Source: Anaerolineaceae bacterium | GTDB taxonomy: Bacteria > Chloroflexota > Anaerolineae > Aggregatilineales > Phototrophicaceae | Direction: 5' to 3' | Assembly: GCA_020634135.1 (NCBI GenBank) | Contig: JACKCG010000001.1 | Span: 620,001-684,000, forward strand | DNA: 64,000 nt | Shown: positions 35,746-43,823 of the stretch, piece by piece | Layout of the letters: the number at the start of each line of letters is the position of its first letter | How positions within the stretch are numbered: the first letter of the stretch is position 1 | The notes under the pieces: model-generated | Database searches by the model: none | What the model was told of the DNA's origin: nothing | Seen by the model: only the letters and a program-made list of their open reading frames with translations | Translations under genes and position numbers: made by a program

Positions 35746-36477
35746 ATGACGACAAAACTACCTAAACCAAACCAGCGAGATGCGAAACGTATTCTCGTGG
35801 TAGACGATGAGCCGCGCATGATTGGCTTTATCCGTATGAACCTGGAGCTGGAAGGCCACCAGGTTATTGAAGCCCATAATGGCCTGGATGCGCTGGAATC
35901 GGTACGAACTAAACTGCCGGATATTGTACTGCTGGATGTCATGATGCCTGAGTTGGATGGCTTTGAGACGCTCCGGTTGTTACGGGAGTTCTCCAATATT
36001 CCAGTCATTATGCTGACTGCGAAAGGGGAAGAAAATGACCGGGTCTATGGCCTGGAACTCGGCGCAGATGACTACATTACCAAACCCTTTGGCCCGCGTG
36101 AGCTTTCGAGCCGTATTAAAGCGGTACTACGCCGTGCCAGTATGCCGTCCAGTTCACCCGATGAGGCGGTTCTGAAGATTGACGAGCGCCTGAGCGTAGA
36201 TTTCAACCGGCGCGAGGTGATCGTGAGCGGCCAGCGTGTCAAGCTGCGTCCAACTGAATATCGCCTACTCTATCACCTGATTGAAAACGCAGGATGGACA
36301 GTGCCGCACGATCAACTGCTGGCGAAAGTCTGGGGATACGAATATCGTGATGAGGCCCACTATGTTCGGCTGTACGTCAATTACCTGCGAGAAAAGATCG
36401 AGGAAGACCCGGCTAATCCCCGGTATATTCTCACTGAACGCGGGGTGGGCTATCGTTTCATTGATTTTAAACGATGA
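35746..36477 (+). CDS. OmpR-family response regulator, no adjacent kinase
   Basis: This is a 243-residue regulator. The receiver has VVDDEPRMIG, phosphoacceptor Asp64 in VLLDVMMP and Lys113 in YITKPF; the winged-helix domain (about 145-240) has LRPTEYRLLYHL and ERGVGYRFI. No histidine kinase is adjacent. It lies inside a Ser/Thr kinase-phosphatase operon, so cross-control by Ser/Thr phosphorylation, known for some regulators, is a fair hypothesis but not shown by sequence. Confidence 0.92.
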   Translation: MTTKLPKPNQRDAKRILVVDDEPRMIGFIRMNLELEGHQVIEAHNGLDALESVRTKLPDIVLLDVMMPELDGFETLRLLREFSNIPVIMLTAKGEENDRVYGLELGADDYITKPFGPRELSSRIKAVLRRASMPSSSPDEAVLKIDERLSVDFNRREVIVSGQRVKLRPTEYRLLYHLIENAGWTVPHDQLLAKVWGYEYRDEAHYVRLYVNYLREKIEEDPANPRYILTERGVGYRFIDFKR

Positions 36478-36575
36478 GCACCTGCTGTCGCGGGGTTTTC
36501 CTTGCGACAGCACTTATTTCCACGTACAATGATGAATAGTAATAGTAAAAATTGATTTCCCTCAAGGAGGGTTGT

Positions 36576-37106
36576 GTGGCTGTATTCAAGATCGTTGTCA
36601 CGGGGCCGTTTAATTCTGGCAAAACCGAATTCATCAAAACGATCTCTGATATTCCGGTGGTATCTACGGAAAAAAAGATCACAACTGAAGATAAAGGCAT
36701 CAAGGCGGAAACGACGGTAGCAATGGATTATGGTCGTACCGCCTTAGATGGCGACACGCTCTACCTCTATGGTACACCCGGCCAGACTCGTTTTGATTTT
36801 ATGTGGGAAATTCTTTCCAGTGAAATGAATGGTTTTATCGTCCTGGTAGATAGCACCGACTCCCCTTCCTTCCCGGATGCTGCTGATCTGATTCAGCTTT
36901 TCTCCGGCTTCGTAGATGTCCCCCACCTGGTCGTAGCAAACAAGACCGATTTACCCAATGCAGCCAAGTTAGCTGAAGTACGGCGTGGCACGAAAGCCGG
37001 AAGCGATGTCACGGTAATGCCGTGTGTAGCGACCACGAAATCAAGTGTGCGCCAGGTATTGCTTCAAATGGTCAAGCTGCTGCAAAAAGACGATCCAACT
37101 AAGTAG
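36576..37106 (+). CDS. MglA-like small GTPase
   Basis: This is a 176-residue Ras-like GTPase with P-loop GPFNSGKT at 10-17, G3 GTPGQTRF in place of the usual D-x-x-G-Q, and G4 VANKTDL. These features are those of bacterial GTPases that pair with roadblock/LC7 proteins. GTG 36576 follows a near-perfect AAGGAGG (36564-36570); TTG 36552 lies upstream of that site and is unlikely. A roadblock protein is encoded at 40054. It likely acts as a switch, with the roadblock protein as its GAP or partner, ending the kinase operon. Confidence 0.9.
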   Translation: MAVFKIVVTGPFNSGKTEFIKTISDIPVVSTEKKITTEDKGIKAETTVAMDYGRTALDGDTLYLYGTPGQTRFDFMWEILSSEMNGFIVLVDSTDSPSFPDAADLIQLFSGFVDVPHLVVANKTDLPNAAKLAEVRRGTKAGSDVTVMPCVATTKSSVRQVLLQMVKLLQKDDPTK

Positions 37107-37134
37107 CTAATAAAAACACGTCCTGCGACGACAA

Positions 37135-37162
37135 AAAACAGCGGACACTTTGCCGCTGTTTT
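37135..37162. terminator. Bidirectional terminator
   Basis: AAAACAGCGG (37135-37144) pairs perfectly with CCGCTGTTTT (37153-37162), giving A/T tracts on both sides and thus termination in both directions, for the GTPase operon (plus) and the deaminase-like gene (minus). Confidence 0.85.
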
Positions 37163-37187
37163 GCTATCCAGCCCAAGTTACACGCTG

Positions 37188-38240
37188 CTATGGCGTAGAT
37201 TCTTCCGATACCAGATGCTCGACTCTGAGGCTGGCATAGGTGGTTCGGAACGATTCAAGCATAGCCTGGCGCTCATCTTCCTGTAGCAGACTGTAGCGCA
37301 CAGCATTGAGCGCCAGTTCTTCAATCTCCTCCGGGGCAAAACCGCAGTGTTCGAACACCGCCAGATATTCATCATTCAGGGTAGTCTTGTAGAACGCAGG
37401 CATATCGGAGTTAATGGTCAACAACACGCCTTCATCATACAAGTGACGCAGCGGGTAACCTGCATAGTTCTCCAGATGCCCCAGACAGAGTTGGCGGGCG
37501 ATGGTGACATCCAGCGGGATATGCTGTTCTACGAGCTGTTGCAGCACATCAGGGGCGTCGGCGCTGCCCCAACCATCCACCAGGCGATAGGGATGGGCAA
37601 CCTGAAGAACTTCCAGAACACCTTCACCACCCAGCGTATCCCCAGCATGAGGCACGCAGGGCAGTTCTTTCTTTTCGGCATTACGAAAAGCACGTTCAAA
37701 TTGACCAATCGGCTGTGCGTTCTCCGGCCCGCTGAGGCCAAGAGCTACAATACCGTTTTTGCGAGCAGAAGCACCAGTTGCCCAGCGCAGAATATCATCC
37801 GAACGGCGAGGGTTATCCCGCGTCATGGTTAATATCCAGGCCATACGCACATGCCAACCCCGCTCAGCCCGGTCACGACCGTCGTTGATGGCCGTGATAA
37901 ACTGGTCGAATGCCAACCCTCCTTCGATATAAGGGATCGGGTTTACCTGTACTTCAGCATACTTCACGTTCTGTTTGGCTAGCGAAACCCCTAATTCATA
38001 GGCCATGAGGCTTAAATCTTCCGGAGCCTGTAACCACTGACTGATAGTAAAAATCGTCTCATCAATGCGTTGATAGTCCGGGTGTTCCACAAGATCAATC
38101 CAGGTGGCGTAATCTTTCAAGGTTTCAGGAATTTCGTTCTGTTCAGCAATAATCCGTAGAGTCTCTAGGCGAATCGCGCCCTCCAGATGGACGTGAAGTT
38201 CCACTTTGGGCATAGCGCGAATGAAGCTTTCAACAGACAT
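37188..38240 (-). CDS. Adenosine-deaminase-like protein, altered active site
   Basis: This is a 350-residue member of the adenosine/AMP deaminase family. The first zinc motif ELHVHLEGAI (His16, His18) and third zinc His198 in PHAG are present, as is zinc ligand Asp279 in INSDMP. However, the catalytic Glu after HAG is Asp201, the catalytic His of the usual GHG is Asp222 (LVDGWG), and the second Asp of S-D-D-P is Met280. These changes affect residues that protonate and orient substrate in true adenosine deaminases. It may use another substrate. The ATG overlaps the pyrG stop (TGATG), so both are co-translated. Confidence 0.8.
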   Translation of the reverse strand: MSVESFIRAMPKVELHVHLEGAIRLETLRIIAEQNEIPETLKDYATWIDLVEHPDYQRIDETIFTISQWLQAPEDLSLMAYELGVSLAKQNVKYAEVQVNPIPYIEGGLAFDQFITAINDGRDRAERGWHVRMAWILTMTRDNPRRSDDILRWATGASARKNGIVALGLSGPENAQPIGQFERAFRNAEKKELPCVPHAGDTLGGEGVLEVLQVAHPYRLVDGWGSADAPDVLQQLVEQHIPLDVTIARQLCLGHLENYAGYPLRHLYDEGVLLTINSDMPAFYKTTLNDEYLAVFEHCGFAPEEIEELALNAVRYSLLQEDERQAMLESFRTTYASLRVEHLVSEESTP

Positions 38241-39925
38241 CAATCACTTTCCTTAATCTCCAACTGGTTGCGTATATCAGTCGGTATCTGGTCAACATCC
38301 TGGCACTCCACCGCTTGAGACTGGTCAACGGCGGCAGCAATGAAGGCCGCAAACAAGGGATGCGGCGCATTCGGACGACTCAAAAACTCGGGATGGAACT
38401 GGCTGCCTACCATAAATGGATGGTCTTTGATTTCAGCGATCTCTACTAACTGTCCATCAGGGCTGATACCACTAAAAACCATACCGTGTTCCTCAAATGC
38501 CTCCCGGAAAGCGTTATTAAACTCAAAACGGTGGCGGTGACGCTCATGAACAACCGGCTGCCCCTGATAGGCATGGGCAGCGTGCGTCCCGGGCTTCAGT
38601 TGGCAGGGATACAACCCCAGGCGCATCGTCCCACCCAGGTCGGTGATACCACGTTGTTCCAACATTAAGTCAATAACCGGATGCTCGGTTGTCGAGTCAA
38701 ACTCCGTGCTGTTGGCGTTGTCTAGTTCCATGACGTTACGGGCAAAATCCAGGCACATAACCTGCATCCCCAGGCACAATCCCAGGTATGGAATCCGGTT
38801 CTGTCGAGCATAGCGTGCCGCCAGGATTTTTCCCTCTATTCCGCGTTCACCAAAACCGCCGGGAACAACGATCCCGTTCGCTTCCGCCAGGGCGTCCCAG
38901 CCCTTATCTTTTTCGAGATCACCGGAGTAGATCCAATCAACTTCCAGGCGACAATCACTGGCGCTGGCAGCATGAAACAGAGCTTCCTTCACGCTGATGT
39001 AGGCATCATGAAGCTCAACATATTTACCGACAACTGCAATACGCACTTTACCTTGTGGCGAACGCATCCGCTGAGTCATGACACGCCAGTCGTCCAGTAA
39101 AGGCGCGCTCAGGCCTTCAAGCTGCAATTGCTCTACCAGATAGTCACCGAGACCAGATTCCTCTAGAACCAGCGGGACTTCATAAAGCAGATCCGTTGTA
39201 ACGAGGGCAATCACCGCTTCGGCTTCCACGTCACAAAACAGCGCGATTTTATCGGTTACTTCCGCGCTAACGGGATAATCGGTACGTGCAATAATCACCT
39301 GAGGTTGAATGCCGATTCCGCGCAGGTCGCGGACGCTGTGCTGGGTCGGCTTGGTTTTCAATTCACCGGTGGCGCCAATATATGGCAGGAAAGTAACGTG
39401 GATAAAGAGACAGTCATTACGCCCCAAATGCATTCGCATCTGGCGGATTGCCTCTAAGAAAGGCAATCCCTCAATATCGCCGACTGTGCCACCTACCTCA
39501 ACAATAATAACGTCAGCTTCGCTCTCTTTGCCAACCAACATGATACGGCGTTTAATCTCGTTGGTGATATGCGGCACAACCTGAATAGTACCACCCAGAT
39601 AATCACCACGCCGCTCTTTATCAATCACATGGCTATAGACCTGACCAGCCGTTACGTTACATGTACGGTTCAGGTTTTCATCAATAAAACGCTCGTAGTG
39701 TCCCAGATCAAGATCGGTTTCAGCGCCATCCGCCGTGACGAATACCTCACCGTGCTGGAAGGGACTCATCGTTCCGGGGTCAACATTCAAATACGGGTCA
39801 AGCTTCTGAATAGCGACACGCAACCCGCGTGCCTTCAGGATACGCCCCACTGCGGCTGCGGTAACGCCCTTACCCACCGAGCTAACCACACCACCCGTGC
39901 AAAATATGTATTTCGGTTTGGGCAT
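38240..39925 (-). CDS. pyrG: CTP synthase
   Basis: The 561-residue protein makes CTP from UTP, ATP and glutamine. The synthetase half starts FCTGGVVSSVGKG and has EVGGTVGDIEG and KTKPTQHSVRDLRG. The C-terminal class I glutamine amidotransferase has the nucleophile Cys in LGLCLGMQ and His/Glu in QFHPEF. Length is typical, with a short acidic tail. Upstream on the minus strand lies a terminator-like hairpin that may end the roadblock gene or attenuate pyrG. Confidence 0.97.
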   Translation of the reverse strand: MPKPKYIFCTGGVVSSVGKGVTAAAVGRILKARGLRVAIQKLDPYLNVDPGTMSPFQHGEVFVTADGAETDLDLGHYERFIDENLNRTCNVTAGQVYSHVIDKERRGDYLGGTIQVVPHITNEIKRRIMLVGKESEADVIIVEVGGTVGDIEGLPFLEAIRQMRMHLGRNDCLFIHVTFLPYIGATGELKTKPTQHSVRDLRGIGIQPQVIIARTDYPVSAEVTDKIALFCDVEAEAVIALVTTDLLYEVPLVLEESGLGDYLVEQLQLEGLSAPLLDDWRVMTQRMRSPQGKVRIAVVGKYVELHDAYISVKEALFHAASASDCRLEVDWIYSGDLEKDKGWDALAEANGIVVPGGFGERGIEGKILAARYARQNRIPYLGLCLGMQVMCLDFARNVMELDNANSTEFDSTTEHPVIDLMLEQRGITDLGGTMRLGLYPCQLKPGTHAAHAYQGQPVVHERHRHRFEFNNAFREAFEEHGMVFSGISPDGQLVEIAEIKDHPFMVGSQFHPEFLSRPNAPHPLFAAFIAAAVDQSQAVECQDVDQIPTDIRNQLEIKESD

Positions 39926-39956
39926 AATGCCTCACTCACCTTTGACTCTGCCCAAC

Positions 39957-40007
39957 AAAAAAAAGACAGCCGGGAGATTTACGTTCCGCAGTATCACCTC
40001 CCCGCTG
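39957..40007 (-). terminator. Terminator or attenuator before pyrG
   Basis: Read on the minus strand, CAGCGGGGAG pairs with CTCCCGGCTG with one mismatch across a 31-nt loop, followed by TCTTTTTTTT. It lies 32 nt before the pyrG ATG and about 50 nt after the roadblock stop. A second short hairpin (CCTGAT/ATCAGG, 40014-40029) precedes it. Confidence 0.65.
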
Positions 40008-40053
40008 GCTATACCTGATTCCGATCAGGGACTGGCTAAATCAGCGATCCTCG

Positions 40054-40425
40054 TTATACGAGCTTTTCCAGGTCATCCGCAGCCCGGCGCATATCGAGGA
40101 AAATTAACCCTAACTTCGCACCTTCGCGAACAAGAATAGTCAACACGGCTTCAACGCCGATAGACGTGAGGATAACTCGGCCTGAGTTGCCCTGAATATA
40201 CACCTGGTCAAGTAAACCGCGTCCCAACTCGGTTGAGATTCGCTCGCCCAGGGAGAGCATGGCAGCCGACATAGCCGACACGCGATCTTCCTCAACGCCC
40301 GCCGGGAGCGCCGACGCCATAATAAGACCATCTACACTCACGACAGCAGAAGCCTCAATTTCCGGGGAATTCGCTTGCAAATCCCGCAGGCGATCAACCA
40401 TGAGCTCAGTCCGTGATCTCGCCAT
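40054..40425 (-). CDS. Roadblock/LC7 (MglB-like) protein
   Basis: This is a 123-residue cytoplasmic protein with the roadblock fold: a first helix RTELMVDRLRDL, then the core EASAVVSVDGLIMAS, ISTELGRG, VYIQGNSGRVIL and VLTILVREGAKLGLI. Such proteins dimerise and bind Ras-like GTPases as regulators or GAPs. ATG 40425 follows GGGAGG and TATAAT at 40477-40482 (minus); the longer frame upstream is not needed. The likely partner is the GTPase at 36576. Confidence 0.92.
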   Translation of the reverse strand: MARSRTELMVDRLRDLQANSPEIEASAVVSVDGLIMASALPAGVEEDRVSAMSAAMLSLGERISTELGRGLLDQVYIQGNSGRVILTSIGVEAVLTILVREGAKLGLIFLDMRRAADDLEKLV

Positions 40426-40782
40426 CTTTATGTCCTCCCAAAACATAACCCGGGACCAGTACCGGGTAAGGATCAAATTATAAAGAGAAGTCAGCCCGTA
40501 TCTGCTGCCGACCAATATTCCGCCGCGTTTGTTTATTGATGTTCAATGAAGCTATTCTATAATATAGCGAATTTTGTTCCTCAGGGGTAGCACATCTTCA
40601 CTAGCACAATTATACTAAACATAAGGCAAACAGCAAGGCATAAGGAATTAAGGATCGCCAAACCAGCGAGTCACGATAGTCTGGCGACCCGTTTAGCGTA
40701 GGCCTGGCGTCCAGCTAACCGCCCGATGGCAGGCCACAATAAATCATGTTCACCCGCGAAGATTAGAGCAAAAGCAGGTCAT
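40426..40782. other. Divergent regulatory spacer
   Basis: This 357-bp gap has no gene I can support. It contains the roadblock promoter (minus TATAAT, 40477-40482), a plus-strand promoter at 40536-40563, and low-GC sequence in the middle. The part after about 40650 is GC-richer with several short GGC/GCC pairings, perhaps a leader for the MoxR gene; no known riboswitch is recognised. Confidence 0.5.
40536..40563 (+). promoter_or_regulatory. Sigma-70-type promoter
   Basis: TTGATG (40536-40541) and TATAAT (40558-40563), 16-nt spacer. It would give a leader of about 210 nt before the MoxR ATG. Confidence 0.5.
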
Positions 40783-41793
40783 ATGCCCGACTATCCACAA
40801 GATACCCGACAGTCTCAACGGCCAGTCGCCCATCAGAACGCCCAACTCACGCTGGCACAACAAGTTGCGGAGCGCATCGCACAAAACGTAAGCCAGGTCA
40901 TCATCGGTAAGCGTAATGAAGTCCGCCTCACCGTTCTCGGACTACTCAGTTTGGGACACATTTTGATTGAGGATATCCCCGGTGTCGGCAAAACCATGCT
41001 GGCAAAGACGCTGGCCCGCACTATCGGTTGCACTTTTAGCCGAATCCAGTTCACACCGGATATGCTGCCGTCGGACGTCACTGGGGTATCTGTCTTCAAT
41101 CAAAAAACGCGCGAGTTCGAGTTCAAATCCGGCCCGATCATGGCGCAGATTGTTCTCGCAGACGAGATTAACCGGGCGACGCCCAAAACCCAGGCAGCAC
41201 TGCTTGAGGCGATGGAAGAACGCCAGGTCACTGTAGATGGCATAACCTACGCCCTGGATGAACCTTTCATGATCCTGGCAACACAGAATCCCATCGAGTA
41301 CGAGGGGACATTCCCGCTGCCAGAAGCTCAGCTTGACCGGTTCTTGATGCGCATCCAGTTGGGCTACCCCAGTCCGAATGAAGAACTCACGGTGCTTTCC
41401 GCCCAGCAATACGAACATCCGATTTACAATATGCAACAGGTTGTCAGTGCTCAGGAACTCCTGGCGGCGCAGCGGGCAATCCGCGAAGTATATGTGAGCG
41501 AGGAGATCAAGCAGTACATCGTGAGCCTCGCCAATGCTTCCCGCCAGCACCCAGATGTTTACCTGGGGAGCAGCCCACGCGGTTCGCTGGCACTGTTCCG
41601 CACCTCGCAGGCCCGTGCCGCGATGGCGGGGCGGGACTACGTGATTCCTGATGATATTAAAGCGCTGGCAGAAACAACACTCGCCCACCGCATCATTGTT
41701 GGGCCGGCAGCACGTATCAAGGACATTTCATCACGCACGATTGTTCAGGACATCCTGGCGACGACACCTGTTCCCGGCTCTTCCGCCCGGTAA
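40783..41793 (+). CDS. MoxR-family AAA+ ATPase
   Basis: This is a 336-residue ATPase: Walker A EDIPGVGKTMLAK, MoxR stretch IQFTPDMLPSDVTG, Walker B IVLADEINRATPKTQAALLEAM, shown here by DEINRATP, and LATQNPIEYEGTFPLPEAQLDRF. MoxR proteins act as chaperone-like remodellers and nearly always pair with DUF58 proteins, as here (11 nt downstream). ATG 40783 gives normal length; the frame extends 19 codons upstream without a better site. The usual later partners (VWA or transglutaminase proteins) are absent from this locus. Confidence 0.93.
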   Translation: MPDYPQDTRQSQRPVAHQNAQLTLAQQVAERIAQNVSQVIIGKRNEVRLTVLGLLSLGHILIEDIPGVGKTMLAKTLARTIGCTFSRIQFTPDMLPSDVTGVSVFNQKTREFEFKSGPIMAQIVLADEINRATPKTQAALLEAMEERQVTVDGITYALDEPFMILATQNPIEYEGTFPLPEAQLDRFLMRIQLGYPSPNEELTVLSAQQYEHPIYNMQQVVSAQELLAAQRAIREVYVSEEIKQYIVSLANASRQHPDVYLGSSPRGSLALFRTSQARAAMAGRDYVIPDDIKALAETTLAHRIIVGPAARIKDISSRTIVQDILATTPVPGSSAR

Positions 41794-41804
41794 GCGAGGC
41801 CATC

Positions 41805-43058
41805 ATGCCTAACCGTCGCAATGCAATTTACGTCCTGTTGATTCTGACGCTGCTCACCGGCTTATTCACGGGGCGGGCATTATTCTTCACCCTGGCTTAC
41901 CTCTTCTTCGGGTTGCTGGTGCTGTCATTTCTGTGGTCGTGGTTCTCAGTACGCTGGATAACCATCACCCGTAAAACCCGCGCCCGCCGCGCCCAGGTAG
42001 GTCGCAGCCTGGATGAAGCATTTATCGTTCGTAACCGCAGCATTTTGCCTAAGCTCTGGTTAGAAGTGCGAGACCATTCGACCCTGCCCGGCCATCGGGC
42101 CAGTCATATTGTGCCGATTATGGGGGGGCGCTCGAGCTATCGTTGGTACGTGGAAACCCCTTGCCAGGTAAGGGGGGAGTTCCAGCTTGGGCCAATTACC
42201 ATCCACAGCGGCGACCCATTCGGGCTGTTCCTGACACCACGCCGCCTGGCAGCGACGTCACGGGTGATCGTTTACCCGGCCACCATCCACATTAACCAGT
42301 TTCAACTCCCGGTTGGCCTGCTCTCCGGCGGTGATGCCCAGCGCCGCCGCGCCCATTTCATCACAACAAATGCCGCCGGGGTGCGGGACTACGCGCCAGG
42401 CGATAGCTTCAACCGGATTCACTGGCCGAGCACAGCTCGCAAAGACCGGTTGCTGGTGAAGGAATTCGATATTGACCCGCTGGTAGATATCTGGTTATTT
42501 GTGGATTTTTCAGCGGGGTCATTGGTTGAAGACCCCGGCTTGCAGCGTGTAGGCCGCACCGGAACAGTAATCCCCACCAGCAGCGCGATTCCACCGTCCA
42601 CCGAAGAGTATGGCGTAGTCATAGCTGCATCGCTGGCACAGTATTTCATTGAATCGGAACGCGCTCTGGGGTTCGCGGCTTATACCCCCTATCGGGAAGT
42701 CCATCAACCAGAACGTGGCAACCGCCAGCTCACCCGCATACTAGAGACGTTGGCTGTCGCCCGCAGCTTTTCCCGCTATTCCCTGGCGCAAATGCTCACC
42801 CTGGAAACGCCCTATTTCACACGTGGAACAACCCTGCTGATTGTCACCTCATCCACAGATGCCACCTGGGTCACTGAAGCGCAGATTCTCTCGCGACGGG
42901 GGATCCGGCCAATGTGCGTTTTTGTGGATCCGCACTCATTTGGCGGCGCACAACCCGCCGAAGAAATACGCGGAATGCTCCGATTGGGCAAAATCCCGAC
43001 GATTTCGATCCGCAAAAATGACGACCTGGGCGCAGCGCTGGCTCAGCGCCCGATCTAA
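41805..43058 (+). CDS. DUF58 domain membrane protein
   Basis: The 417-residue protein has two close N-terminal spans (about 7-50), a beta domain (about 55-170) and the DUF58 core with RDYAPGDSFNRIHWPSTARKD, where the conserved R-x-Y-x-x-G-D and I-H-W motif sits. After this a VWA-like fold starts with VDIWLFVDFSAG. It partners with MoxR. The VWA-like MIDAS is only partly kept (D-F-S-A-G). Its stop overlaps the convergent GNAT gene stop by 4 nt. Confidence 0.9.
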   Translation: MPNRRNAIYVLLILTLLTGLFTGRALFFTLAYLFFGLLVLSFLWSWFSVRWITITRKTRARRAQVGRSLDEAFIVRNRSILPKLWLEVRDHSTLPGHRASHIVPIMGGRSSYRWYVETPCQVRGEFQLGPITIHSGDPFGLFLTPRRLAATSRVIVYPATIHINQFQLPVGLLSGGDAQRRRAHFITTNAAGVRDYAPGDSFNRIHWPSTARKDRLLVKEFDIDPLVDIWLFVDFSAGSLVEDPGLQRVGRTGTVIPTSSAIPPSTEEYGVVIAASLAQYFIESERALGFAAYTPYREVHQPERGNRQLTRILETLAVARSFSRYSLAQMLTLETPYFTRGTTLLIVTSSTDATWVTEAQILSRRGIRPMCVFVDPHSFGGAQPAEEIRGMLRLGKIPTISIRKNDDLGAALAQRPI

Positions 43059-43747
43059 TCATCGAAGTCTCTACGCCACCAGTGAAAAGCCGCCACAAGT
43101 GTATACCCTAACGACATCGCCGCTTCCGTTAGAGCTGCATCACAGGAAGAGATTAACACGCCAGCTAATCCGTATTCGTGTGAGTTTGCGGCCAGCCTGG
43201 TCAACGCACGAGAAAGACTGTCTATCGTCAAATGGCCTTCCACCCACAGGCCATTATAATTGAATGTCCGCACTTCAATGAGATTCGTATCCTGGAAAAC
43301 GGGCTGCGGGATCGCAACACCGCGCGTCGCCACATATAAATCGCGCGCAACCCCATCAGATCTATAGCCGCACCGGGCAAAAACGCGCTGGCTAGCCGTG
43401 TTATGAGTCTGTATCAGCGCCCTTGCAAAGGTTGCACCGGATTCGTGCCCGGATTGAGAAGCAGCGCTGACCAACGCCCGGCCTATCCCCCTGCCCTGTT
43501 GATCGGGATGAACGGCCAGTAAGTCCACTTCCCAACGAGCAGTTTCCATAGGTGAATAGGTCGTGAACGAGTCGACAAAACCGACTACTTGCCCGCCGTA
43601 TTCAGCGATAAAAGAAGTGTGCTCACCACATGCAATAACCCTGGCAATCCGACCAGGCTCGGACGTTTCCTCCGGCCACACAGCATCCTTAACCGCAGCG
43701 ATAGCCGCCGCATCTCCGACCACTGCCGGACGAATCGTGATCTCCAC
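43055..43747 (-). CDS. GNAT-family N-acetyltransferase
   Basis: The roughly 230-residue protein has an N-terminal GNAT domain (about 1-150): RPAVVGDAAAI, VDLLAVHPDQQGRGIGRALV with the acetyl-CoA loop, and NTASQRVFARCGYR. The C-terminal third, with a WVEGHL segment and a second small alpha/beta unit, could be a degenerate second GNAT half. GTG 43747 is preceded by AAGGGG at 8 nt; the ATG at 43771 lacks a site. Substrate unknown. It is convergent with DUF58 and divergent from the spermidine-synthase-like gene. Confidence 0.85.
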   Translation of the reverse strand: MEITIRPAVVGDAAAIAAVKDAVWPEETSEPGRIARVIACGEHTSFIAEYGGQVVGFVDSFTTYSPMETARWEVDLLAVHPDQQGRGIGRALVSAASQSGHESGATFARALIQTHNTASQRVFARCGYRSDGVARDLYVATRGVAIPQPVFQDTNLIEVRTFNYNGLWVEGHLTIDSLSRALTRLAANSHEYGLAGVLISSCDAALTEAAMSLGYTLVAAFHWWRRDFDD

Positions 43748-43823
43748 GGTGGTATCCCCTTCACCCCACACAGCTTATACGCTACCATTCAGCCATAATA
43801 TCAATCAATGCAGAGAAATCAAC

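Noticed and set aside
40942..41688. 248-codon minus-strand frame
   Set aside because: It is antisense to the MoxR gene and has no recognisable protein features.
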